NCBI RefSeq assembly: GCF_003970915.1
Contig: NZ_RXOF01000002.1
Location: 186,001 to 250,000 of the forward strand
Length of the DNA: 64,000 bases
Reading direction: 5' to 3'
From: Hymenobacter gummosus
Lineage (GTDB): Bacteria > Bacteroidota > Bacteroidia > Cytophagales > Hymenobacteraceae
The notes beneath the pieces are model-generated. The model ran no database searches, had not been told where the DNA came from, and saw nothing but the letters and a program-made list of their open reading frames with translations. Positions 15,897 to 23,382 of the stretch are shown here, one piece after another; the stretch's first letter is position 1, and each line of letters starts with the position of its first letter. The position numbers and the translations under genes are program-made.

Positions 15897-17252
15897 AATC
15901 TGCCTCCCCGTCAGAAAGGCGGTTTGGCGGCTGCGAAGGTAGGCCATGATGCGGTGGAACTCCCGGGGGCCGTTGTGCTCGTTGGCCGGGTCGAAGTTTT
16001 CGTTGTGCCAGAGCAGGGTGAACACGCCGCCGAACCGCTCGATTTCCCGCAGCATGGGCTCGATGGCCGGCATGATTTCCGCGGGCGCCAGCTGCAGGTA
16101 GCGGGGGTGGTGCAGGGTGGCGTCCATCAGGCTCAGCGGAATTTCGAGGAAGTGGCAGGCGTCGCCCTCCTCAAAGTTGAACGGGTGGAAGGGCCGGCAG
16201 TACGAGTTGCGGAAGCCGAAGTGCTCGGCGAAGCCCAGAGTCGAATCGTAGTCGAAAACCCACCCGTCGAGCAGGCCGGGAGTGCGGCGGGGCTCCCAGT
16301 ACAGGTAATGAAAGCGCAGGCCCGCTGGCGAATCGGAGGCACGGGGCAGGTCTTGGGTTTCCGCGCCCAGCCGCTTAGAGTCGGTGGACGTGCCGATGCT
16401 GCCGTGCAGCTGAATTTCGGCGCCGGCGGCGCGCAGAGCGTCAATTTTAGGGGCAATATCGGGCAGAAAGTAGTCCGCGTTGGGCGTGCCATTCGCCGCC
16501 CGCCGATGCTCCGGAATAAAAAAAAACGTGCTGGCGGCTCCGTATTGGGCCACGGCCTGCTGCACCGTTTCCAGGTTGTCCCAGGCGTCGGGCTGGGTGA
16601 AGTGCCGGCCCAGCTGCCGCAGAACATTTCCTACCTGGCCCCGCCGCAGGGCCTGCTTCGCCGGCTCCTTCCAGGCGCTGCGCAGGTTGTCGATGTCGTG
16701 GGTGATGAAGGTGGCGAAGGGCGCACCACCCAGCCAGCGGCGCGGATGCAGCATCTGGCCCGAGACGTGCTCCACGGCCACGCGCAGCACCTCGAAGTAG
16801 TAGTTGACCACCGGCACCGTCACGAAGCCGTAGCGCTGCTGCACGCTGGCCGAGTAGGGGAAACGGCCGTACTGGTCGCGCTCCTCCGAGTAATACTCCT
16901 GCCAGCCGCTGAGCAGGTAAAAAGCCGCCGAAACGACGTCGGCGTGGATTTCAGCCCGGCTTGGCGACAGGGTAAGCAGCGGGCCGGTGAAGCCCGAGGC
17001 GAAAAAGAACGGCAGTTCCCGCCCATTCCAGATTAGGAAAACAGGGGCCGGCGCACACGGCTCGGTGCGGCTGAAAAACCCAGCGTCCCCAGCCGCTACT
17101 TCGATGCTCGGCTGCGTGGTGGCGTAGCCGATGCTGGGCAATTCGCCCTCGAACTCGTAGGCCATGCGGAAGTGCCGGAGCACGTAGGCCAGCCGGGTTT
17201 CGGGCGAAACCGGCCGGGCATTCAGCGGCGGCAGCGACGAGGAAGTAGCCAT
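15870..17252 (-). CDS. Polysaccharide deacetylase-like protein
   Basis: 460 residues, cytoplasmic or peripheral with no signal peptide. The N-terminal half holds LSGWQEYY and GRFPYS, typical of the domain that precedes the deacetylase-like fold in Bacteroidota surface-glycan loci. The metal-binding signature reads THDIDNLRSAW (usual form THDVD), followed by TFFFIPEHRR and IQLHGSIGTS. It may deacetylate an amino sugar or be a divergent family member. It starts 9 nt after the glycosyltransferase stop, so it is coupled to the pse genes. Confidence 0.78.
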   Translation of the reverse strand: MATSSSLPPLNARPVSPETRLAYVLRHFRMAYEFEGELPSIGYATTQPSIEVAAGDAGFFSRTEPCAPAPVFLIWNGRELPFFFASGFTGPLLTLSPSRAEIHADVVSAAFYLLSGWQEYYSEERDQYGRFPYSASVQQRYGFVTVPVVNYYFEVLRVAVEHVSGQMLHPRRWLGGAPFATFITHDIDNLRSAWKEPAKQALRRGQVGNVLRQLGRHFTQPDAWDNLETVQQAVAQYGAASTFFFIPEHRRAANGTPNADYFLPDIAPKIDALRAAGAEIQLHGSIGTSTDSKRLGAETQDLPRASDSPAGLRFHYLYWEPRRTPGLLDGWVFDYDSTLGFAEHFGFRNSYCRPFHPFNFEEGDACHFLEIPLSLMDATLHHPRYLQLAPAEIMPAIEPMLREIERFGGVFTLLWHNENFDPANEHNGPREFHRIMAYLRSRQTAFLTGRQIVEGMSLGG

Positions 17253-17261
17253 GCCCGCAAA

Positions 17262-18569
17262 TTACGCCTTGGCAGTGGTTGCCAGCCAGGCATCCAGCTC
17301 CCGCAGGGCCAGCTGCTGACTGCGGCCTTCGTCAGGCGTGCCCAGGGTGGCGCAGTAGTATGCGGCGCGCTGGTAGTGGTCGGCGGGCTTGTGGGCCACG
17401 TAGCGGCGCAGCAGCTGGCCCAACTCGTCGAGCGTAAAAGCGCGGTCGACCAGGCCGTGGGCGGCGTAGCCATAGTAGTCGTCGGCCACGCCGTGCTGGC
17501 CGAAGCGGTAGTAGAGGCTCACCAGGTTCAGCAGGGTGGCTTCGAGGTGAGTGGACGTGTCGGCCGCCACCAGCGCGTCGTGCCGCTGCAAAAACTCGAA
17601 CACCGACTCCTGCCGCGCATCCGAAAATGCGAGCTGCGGAAAACGGGTGCGCAATGCCTCAAAGCGGCGTAAGTCGCTGGGGTGGGCGCGGTAGGTGAAG
17701 CTGAGGTCGGGAAATTCGGTCAGCAGGTAAGTCACCGCCGCCTCAATACCGGCCGTGTCGTCCAGCGTGTTCGTGGCCAGAGCCACGCGCTGCACCCGGG
17801 GCTGCTCGTTGCGCTGGCGCACGAAGTTGTCGGCCTTGGGCATACCTACCAGGCGCGTTTGCCCGCGTACCGGGCCGCAGTGGCGGTACTTGTCCAGCGC
17901 GTCCTGGCCTTCGAGCAGGCTCAGGTCGAAGCCCAGGGGCGGAAAGTTGGTGCTGACGCTGGCGTGCTGCACGTAGGCCGTGGGCACGCCTTCGGCCACG
18001 CAGGCCAGCAGCAGGGCGCGGGCGTCGTCGTTGTGGTCGTTGGCGAAGACGACGGCCCGCGGCCGGTAGTGGCGCAGGGCCCGGCAATACACCTCGTAGT
18101 AGCCGACGGCGTTGAAAATCAAATCGAAAAACCGCCAGGCCCGGCGGCCTTCGCTCTGCAGCAGCCCGAAGAACACCAGCGGCAGCTGCCAGTAATAGAG
18201 CAGCTTGCGCCGCAAGGACAGGCGGTTTACCTGCCCGTTGTAGCGCCCGATCTGCTTGGCCTGCCCCGCCAGCAGCACGGCATCCGGGCGGTGCTCCTTG
18301 ATGAAGCGCAGCGAGTCGTAGTTGTTCTGGCTGACCACGTAGAGCCACACGGCCCCGCGCAGCTGCTCAGGGTTCCGGAACGGCTTGAACATGTTGCCCA
18401 CCAGCCGCACGGCCGCGTAGCCCAGCACCTTGGCTAGGCGTTTGCCGGGGTTATTGGGCGAAATCGGCTCCAGCGTGGCGGGCGGCAGGGCGCTGAACAG
18501 CGGCGTAAAGCGCAACTGCAGCACGTCACGCAGCCGGCCCACGCGGGTGGTCGGGGGCCAGGCGGGCAT
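17262..18569 (-). CDS. GT-B-like glycosyltransferase of the pse locus
   Basis: 435 residues from the ATG at 18569, whose A is also the last base of the pseI stop (TGATG), so translation is probably coupled. The second half has the features of CDP-glycerol/polysialyl-type GT-B transferases: VQHASVSTN, GMPKADNF, YRAHPSDLRRF and DTSTHLEATLLN, the last being the usual nucleotide-sugar pocket loop. Position between pseI and the flippase suggests transfer of pseudaminic acid, or of the next sugar, to a carrier. No exact family name is claimed. Confidence 0.72.
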   Translation of the reverse strand: MPAWPPTTRVGRLRDVLQLRFTPLFSALPPATLEPISPNNPGKRLAKVLGYAAVRLVGNMFKPFRNPEQLRGAVWLYVVSQNNYDSLRFIKEHRPDAVLLAGQAKQIGRYNGQVNRLSLRRKLLYYWQLPLVFFGLLQSEGRRAWRFFDLIFNAVGYYEVYCRALRHYRPRAVVFANDHNDDARALLLACVAEGVPTAYVQHASVSTNFPPLGFDLSLLEGQDALDKYRHCGPVRGQTRLVGMPKADNFVRQRNEQPRVQRVALATNTLDDTAGIEAAVTYLLTEFPDLSFTYRAHPSDLRRFEALRTRFPQLAFSDARQESVFEFLQRHDALVAADTSTHLEATLLNLVSLYYRFGQHGVADDYYGYAAHGLVDRAFTLDELGQLLRRYVAHKPADHYQRAAYYCATLGTPDEGRSQQLALRELDAWLATTAKA

Positions 18570-19612
18570 CAGAGGGCTTCCCAGGTGAGCGGGGTGCCGG
18601 CGCGCAAATCGGTGCGGGCGGTTTTGCCCATCACCTCGGCGTAAAAGCGCGGGGCCAGCCCGTCGCCGGGGCGCACCACGCGCAGGTTGTCGGCCGTAAA
18701 GGCTTCGCCGGCCCGGATGTCGCGCGCCACGTAGATGGAGCGTTTGTAGAGGCGGCTCTTTTCCTCGGCCCGCTGCACGCCGTACTGAATGTGGCCCAGG
18801 GCCTGCCACACGCGCTCCGTCTCGGTCACGAGCTGGGCGACTTCCTCGGGCTCCAGCGAGAAGGCCGAGTCCACCCCGCCGTCGGCGCGGCGCAGGGTCA
18901 CGTGCTTTTCCACCACTGTGGCACCCAGGGCCACGGCGCCCACGGCCGCGCCCACGCCCATGGTGTGGTCGGAGAGGCCCACCAGCGCGTCGGGAAACAG
19001 CTGCTGCAGGTGCGGAATGGTGCGCAGGTTGGTGTTTTGTGGGGTGGCGGGGTAGGTGCTGGTGCACTTGAGCAGCACCAGGTCGCGGCAGCCTTCGGCG
19101 CGCAGAATGTCCACCGCCTCGGCCACTTCGGCCAGCTTGCTGGCCCCGATGCTCATGATGACGGGCTTACCGGTGCGGGCTACGCGGCGCAGCAGCGGCC
19201 AGTCGGTGTTTTCAAACGAGGCAATCTTGTAGGCCGGCGCGTCGAGCGACTCCAGGAAGTCGACGGCCGATTCATCAAAGGGCGAGCTGAACGCCACCAG
19301 TCCGTGCTGCTTGGCGCGGTCGAACAGGGCGCGGTGCCAGTCCCAGGGCGTGTGGGCTTCTTCGTAGAGGTCGTACAGCTCGCGGCCGTACCAGAGCGAG
19401 TTCGGGTCCTCGATGCGGTGCACGCCGCGCAGCGTCATCGTGTCGGCGGTGTAGGTCTGCAGCTTGATGGCGTGGGCCCCGGCCGCCGCTACGGCGTCTA
19501 CAATGGCTAGGCCGCGCTCCAGCGACTGGTTGTGGTTGCCGCTCAGCTCGGCGATGATAAAGGGAGCATGCGCCGGCCCTACCGGCCGGCCGCCAATCGT
19601 AATTTCCTGCAT
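18569..19612 (-). CDS. pseI: Pseudaminic acid synthase (NeuB family)
   Basis: Condenses 2,4-diacetamido-2,4,6-trideoxy-L-altrose with phosphoenolpyruvate to give pseudaminic acid. 347 residues from the ATG at 19612; the frame extends 21 codons upstream but MQEITIGGRPVG is the normal start. PseI-type signatures are FIIAELSGNHNQSL, IKLQTYTADT, LYDLYEEAHTPWDWH, FSSPFDESAVDFL, KCTSTYPA, GLSDHTMG and EKHVTL. A C-terminal SAF (antifreeze-like) domain follows from about residue 285 (KRSIYVARDIRAGE). These features favour pseudaminic over N-acetylneuraminic or legionaminic acid synthase. Confidence 0.92.
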   Translation of the reverse strand: MQEITIGGRPVGPAHAPFIIAELSGNHNQSLERGLAIVDAVAAAGAHAIKLQTYTADTMTLRGVHRIEDPNSLWYGRELYDLYEEAHTPWDWHRALFDRAKQHGLVAFSSPFDESAVDFLESLDAPAYKIASFENTDWPLLRRVARTGKPVIMSIGASKLAEVAEAVDILRAEGCRDLVLLKCTSTYPATPQNTNLRTIPHLQQLFPDALVGLSDHTMGVGAAVGAVALGATVVEKHVTLRRADGGVDSAFSLEPEEVAQLVTETERVWQALGHIQYGVQRAEEKSRLYKRSIYVARDIRAGEAFTADNLRVVRPGDGLAPRFYAEVMGKTARTDLRAGTPLTWEAL

Positions 19613-19744
19613 GGCGGAAGAAGATAACAAGGCGCAAAGGTCGGGCGCAGCCGGCAAACTCCCGCGGGCCGGCAATGGTTTTGCCGACCCCGGCCCAGGA
19701 CCAAATTAAACCGTGCGGCCAAGCAAAGGCTAGCAGCTAGAGCA

Positions 19745-19946
19745 AAGGCTAGTTCCCCTCCTCAGTTGAGGAGGGGCTAGGGGTGGTTGACAATCGACCG
19801 GACGACGGAAATAGAACGTCATGTCGAGCCTCGCGAGACATCTCGCGTGCTGATGCCCCATAGTAATTTCTACTCCTAACCATTCAGCCACCCCTAGCCC
19901 CCCGCCGCTTGATGCGCGGAATCAGCTGAGGAGGGGAACTAGCCTT
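19745..19946. repeat. Composite inverted repeat between pseH and pseI
   Basis: Outer arms 19745-19765 and 19926-19946 are a perfect 21-bp inverted pair; inner arms (GGGGCTAGGGGTGGTTGA and its counterpart near 19885) pair with one mismatch. The centre (19817-19853) is a single arm of the CGTCATGTCGAG...GACATCTCGCGTGCTGA family seen complete at 53889. It fills most of the 360-nt gap 19613-19972, where no gene is seen. Confidence 0.75.
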
Positions 19947-19972
19947 AGCCCCGCGCCTCTGGCAATAACCAA

Positions 19973-20554
19973 TTACTGCCCCGCGCCTTCGGGAAAGTAG
20001 CGCGGGTTGAAGCAGGCCACCAGCAGGCGGTCCACCGGCTGCCCGTCCACGAGGTAGTGGCCCTTCAGGCGGCCTTCCTCCACCCAGCCGGCGCGGGTGT
20101 AGGCCTTGTAGGAGCTTTGGTTGGTTTCGAACATGCCCCCGAACAGCTTGCGGATGTCAAACTCCTCGAAGGCCAGCGCGTTGCCCAGTCGGATGGCCTC
20201 CACCGCCAGGCCGCGCCCGTGAAAGCGCCGGTCCCCAATGAGCACCACCAAATCGGAAATGCGGTGGTCGTGGTTGATGGGGCCCAGCTTGATGGTGCCG
20301 ATGCACTGCCCGACGGCCCGCTCGACGATGGCGAAGGTGTGGGACGTGCCCGCCGCGGCGCCCTGCGAAATATTCTGCCACAACGACTCGCGCGTGTGCT
20401 GCTGGCGCGAGTTGGTGTAGAAACGCATGAGGTCCTCGTCCTGAAACCAGCTCAGGAAATGCTCGTCGAGGTCGGTGGGCTGCAGGGGGCGCAGCAGCAG
20501 GTTTTCCGACTCGTAGGCGTGGCGCAGCTGCAGCGTGTGGGGGAAGGTTTCCAT
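19973..20554 (-). CDS. pseH: GNAT N-acetyltransferase, PseH-type
   Basis: Acetylates the 4-amino group of the UDP-sugar made by PseC, using acetyl-CoA. 193 residues from the ATG at 20554; the frame runs 43 codons further into the pseG end but that part is low-complexity. RimJ/RimL-like fold: LLLRPLQPTDLDEHFLSWF, then GTIKLG, and the acetyl-CoA loop RFHGRGLAVEAIRLG with the conserved Asn/Tyr region ETNQSSYKAYTRAGW. The assignment rests on fold and on position 29 nt after pseG. Sequence alone does not exclude another amino-sugar acetyltransferase. Confidence 0.83.
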   Translation of the reverse strand: METFPHTLQLRHAYESENLLLRPLQPTDLDEHFLSWFQDEDLMRFYTNSRQQHTRESLWQNISQGAAAGTSHTFAIVERAVGQCIGTIKLGPINHDHRISDLVVLIGDRRFHGRGLAVEAIRLGNALAFEEFDIRKLFGGMFETNQSSYKAYTRAGWVEEGRLKGHYLVDGQPVDRLLVACFNPRYFPEGAGQ

Positions 20555-20560
20555 AGATGG

Positions 20561-20568
20561 CAAATGTA
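20561..20568 (-). promoter_or_regulatory. TACATTTG box before pseH
   Basis: Exact TAnnTTTG match with 6 nt between it and the pseH ATG on the minus strand. It would allow pseH to be transcribed apart from pseG with almost no leader. Confidence 0.4.
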
Positions 20569-20583
20569 GAATTCCGGCCGACT

Positions 20584-21636
20584 TCAGCGCGGCCCCGCCG
20601 GCAAGGGCGCCGTAATGCGGGCGCGCAGCTCCTCGGGGCGCAGCTGCCGGGCGTAGGGCTGCCGCGGGGTAGCGGCCAGCCACTGCAGCCCCTCTGCCAG
20701 CCGGGCCGCCAGCTCGTCGTCATCGAGGCCGGTGAAGTCGCCGACGGAATAAGCCTGCTGCTGAGCCGCCACAAAGTCGGCCAGGTGGCGCTGGTTGTCG
20801 GCGTAGTAGCCCGTCAGGGCCGGCCGGCCGAGGATGAGGGCTTCGATGAGAATGGTGCTGGCCGGCCCCAGCAGGCAGTCGTAGTGGCCGAGCAGCTGCA
20901 CCAGCTGCGCGGCCGGGGCCGGCGCGTGCAGCACCACCCGGCCCTGGGCCTGCGGGGCCGCTGCCAAGTGGTGCAGCGCGGGCAGGCCCGGGTTGGCCGG
21001 CCCCGGCAGCAGCCCGATTTCCCGCAGCTCGGGCCGCTGCAGCAGCAAAGGCAGGCAGCGGGCGGTGAGCTGCAGCGGGTCGGCCCCGCCGAAGCAGAGC
21101 AGCACCGAGCGAATGGGCTGCGGGGCCGCCGGGGGCGCGGCCGCGGCCCGCACCTCCGGCCGCAGCAGGGCGTATTCCGGCCCCAGCAGCAGTGTGGTAT
21201 CCGGGTGGGGCGTCTGGTACAGGGCCGGCGTGATGCCCGGGCTGTGGTTGATGAGCACCTGGGCCTCGACCGGCCAGGCCCGCAAATCGTCCACGTACAC
21301 CAGCCGGCCCGCGGCGGCGCGCAGCACGCGCTGGTAGTCCGCGTCGAAGCCGTAGCCGTCGAGCAGCAGCACGTCGGTGGGGCGCAGCAGCTCGGCGGCC
21401 AGCCAGCGGGCTTCGGCGGCCGCCGGCAGGTCGGCGGGCAGGGGCAGGGGCTGGCAGCGGGCCGCCGTGAGCAGCGGAGCCAGGGCTGCCGCGTCGCGCG
21501 AGGCCAGCAGGCACTCGTGGAAAGCGTCGCGCACCAGTTCGGCCAGGGCCAGCAGGCGCACCACGTGGCCCAGGCCGATGGTGGCGTTGCCGTCGGCGCG
21601 CAGCACGAGGCGGGGCAGGGGAGGAGCAGCGTTCAT
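20584..21636 (-). CDS. pseG: UDP-2,4-diacetamido-trideoxy-altropyranose hydrolase
   Basis: Removes UDP from the PseH product to free the sugar for PseI. 350 residues, the usual PseG length. GLGHVVR at 21-27 is the GxGHxxR signature containing the catalytic His of this GT-B-like hydrolase. DVLLLDGYGFDADYQ, VYVDDLRAWP, LLCFGGADPLQLT and a late ASTILIEALILGRPA loop complete the family pattern. It lies 27 nt after the cytidylyltransferase gene and 29 nt before pseH. Confidence 0.92.
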   Translation of the reverse strand: MNAAPPLPRLVLRADGNATIGLGHVVRLLALAELVRDAFHECLLASRDAAALAPLLTAARCQPLPLPADLPAAAEARWLAAELLRPTDVLLLDGYGFDADYQRVLRAAAGRLVYVDDLRAWPVEAQVLINHSPGITPALYQTPHPDTTLLLGPEYALLRPEVRAAAAPPAAPQPIRSVLLCFGGADPLQLTARCLPLLLQRPELREIGLLPGPANPGLPALHHLAAAPQAQGRVVLHAPAPAAQLVQLLGHYDCLLGPASTILIEALILGRPALTGYYADNQRHLADFVAAQQQAYSVGDFTGLDDDELAARLAEGLQWLAATPRQPYARQLRPEELRARITAPLPAGPR

Positions 21637-21663
21637 GGCGCAAAGAAACGGCCGGCCGCGGGC

Positions 21664-22404
21664 TCAGCGCTGCACGTTGCCGGCGTTGACGTCGGCCAGC
21701 CAGGGGCAGCGGGCCAGCAGGGCGGGCAGCTCGGCCAAGGACCAGTCGGGCCCGAGGGTGCCGAACAGCAGGCTGAGCAGGGCGTAGTCGCTGGGGTAGT
21801 CCACGGTCAGGCGCAGCGCGGCCAGGGCGGGCGGCACGGTCAGGGCCAGGGTTTCGAGGCGAAACCGCTCCGGGTGGCGGCGCAGGTAGGGCGTCACGTG
21901 CTCCCGCTCGTCGGGGGCGGTGGCCTCGGCGTGGGCGCGGGCCAGGGCCGGGGCTGCTACCACCTCCAGGTTGGTGCCCAGGGGCAGGCCGGTAGTCAGG
22001 GTGTAGTCGGCTCCGGCGGCCAGGTGGGCCCGCACGGCCGCGTCGATGTAGTGCGGGTCAATGGCGGGGTTGTCGGCCGTGAGGCGTACCACCACGTCGA
22101 GGCGGTGGGCGGCGGCGGCTTCGGCGAAGCGGCGCAGCACGTCCTGCTCATCGCCGCGAAACACCGACCAGCCCAGGGCCGCGGCCGCCTGGGCCAGGGC
22201 GTCGTCCTGGGGCAGCGTGCTGGTTGCTACGATGACCGTCTGCAGCGTGCTGGCGCGGGCGGCGCGGCTCAGTACCCGGCCGAGCACCGAGCTGTCGGGC
22301 TGGTGCAAGGGCAGGGGCAGCAGCACTTTGCCCGGCAGGCGGGTGGAGCCCAGGCGGGCCTGCACCAGCGCGCCCACCCGCAAGGGCGTTACTTGATGGT
22401 CCAT
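21664..22404 (-). CDS. SpsF-type cytidylyltransferase, likely CMP-pseudaminic acid step
   Basis: 246 residues. The N-terminal VGALVQARLGSTRLPGKVL is the nucleotide-binding signature of the SpsF/acylneuraminate cytidylyltransferase group; VVVRLTADNPAIDP and YTLTTGLPLGTNLEVV follow. It activates an acid sugar with CTP. No other cytidylyltransferase is present in the locus, so it probably fills the PseF role. The chosen ATG at 22404 overlaps the end of the SDR gene by 16 nt; a slightly later start before RVGALVQAR is possible. Confidence 0.82.
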   Translation of the reverse strand: MDHQVTPLRVGALVQARLGSTRLPGKVLLPLPLHQPDSSVLGRVLSRAARASTLQTVIVATSTLPQDDALAQAAAALGWSVFRGDEQDVLRRFAEAAAAHRLDVVVRLTADNPAIDPHYIDAAVRAHLAAGADYTLTTGLPLGTNLEVVAAPALARAHAEATAPDEREHVTPYLRRHPERFRLETLALTVPPALAALRLTVDYPSDYALLSLLFGTLGPDWSLAELPALLARCPWLADVNAGNVQR

Positions 22405-23186
22405 CCGCCGTCGACTACTAAGTTGTGGCCCGTCACGAAATCGGCGGCGCGGCTGCTCAGGTACACGAAGGCCCCGGCCAAATCCTCGGGCCGGCCGATG
22501 CGCCCCAGCGGAATGCGCCGCTCCAGCTCCCGGATAAACGCGGGGTGCTGCTGCACCGGCGCGCTCGGGAAGGCGCCCGGCGTCACGCAGTTCACCTGAA
22601 TGTTGTCGGGGGCCAGGTAGGCGGCGAAGTACTTGGTGAGCTGAATCACGCCGGCTTTGGCCGCCCCGTAGTGCGGCGGGTTGGTAAACTGCGGCGTGGC
22701 TTCGTAGGCCGTAAAATCGGGCGCTACCACGCCGTACATCGAGGCCACGTTGATGATTTTGCCCGCGCCCCGCTCGCGCAGGTAGGGCAGCACCTCGCGG
22801 ATGCAGCGGTAAGTGCTGCCCAAGGCCCCGTCGAGGGTGCGGGCAAACTCCTCGTCGGTCAGCGCCTCGGGCTGGCTGCCCTGGCCGTAGGTGGCGTTGT
22901 TGATGAGCACCGCCGGCAGCCCGAACTGCACCCGCGCCGCCCGCAGCGCCTGCTGCACCGAAGCCGTATGGGCCACGTCGCCCTCGATGAAATGAATGCC
23001 GGCGGCGGCCGCCTGCGGGCCGAACGCGTCTTCAAAAGCCTCGGCGCGGCGGCCGATAACGACGACGGTGGCGCCGTGGGCGGCCAGGCCAGCGGCCACG
23101 GCGCGGCCCAGGTGGCCGTAGCCGCCGGTCAGCAGTACCACCTGCCCGCGCAGGGAAAAAAGGTCAGTAAAAGCGGTTGGCAACAT
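22389..23186 (-). CDS. SDR oxidoreductase of the pse locus
   Basis: 265 residues, classical short-chain dehydrogenase. Cofactor motif TGGYGHLG near residue 20, NNAT, catalytic Ser in NVASMYG and YGAAK (Tyr/Lys), with the C-terminal VTPGAFPSA and VDGGWTIK. It resembles the PtmA-like SDRs found in flagellin/S-layer nonulosonate loci, whose exact reaction is not settled. It is first of the minus-strand unit SDR, cytidylyltransferase, pseG, pseH. No TAnnTTTG box lies close upstream. Confidence 0.85.
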   Translation of the reverse strand: MLPTAFTDLFSLRGQVVLLTGGYGHLGRAVAAGLAAHGATVVVIGRRAEAFEDAFGPQAAAAGIHFIEGDVAHTASVQQALRAARVQFGLPAVLINNATYGQGSQPEALTDEEFARTLDGALGSTYRCIREVLPYLRERGAGKIINVASMYGVVAPDFTAYEATPQFTNPPHYGAAKAGVIQLTKYFAAYLAPDNIQVNCVTPGAFPSAPVQQHPAFIRELERRIPLGRIGRPEDLAGAFVYLSSRAADFVTGHNLVVDGGWTIK

Positions 23187-23382
23187 AAATCCACGGCTGA
23201 AGCCACGAACTTAACAAGCCCGGGCGGAATGCGCCGTGGCCAAAGCCCCGGTGGGGTCGTCCGGGCGCGAAGCCCGGTACCACAAGCAGCGGCTTGTACA
23301 TACGCTGCCGCGCTATATCTTCGTTGGACTGATTGGTTATTCCGTTGGATACGGCAGCCTTTTATCATCCAAAATCGATTTT

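Noticed and set aside
18569-19612. Sialic (NeuB) or legionaminic (LegI) acid synthase
   Set aside because: TPWDWH, LQTYTADT and the linked pseB/pseC/pseG set fit PseI better, although close homologues can mislead.
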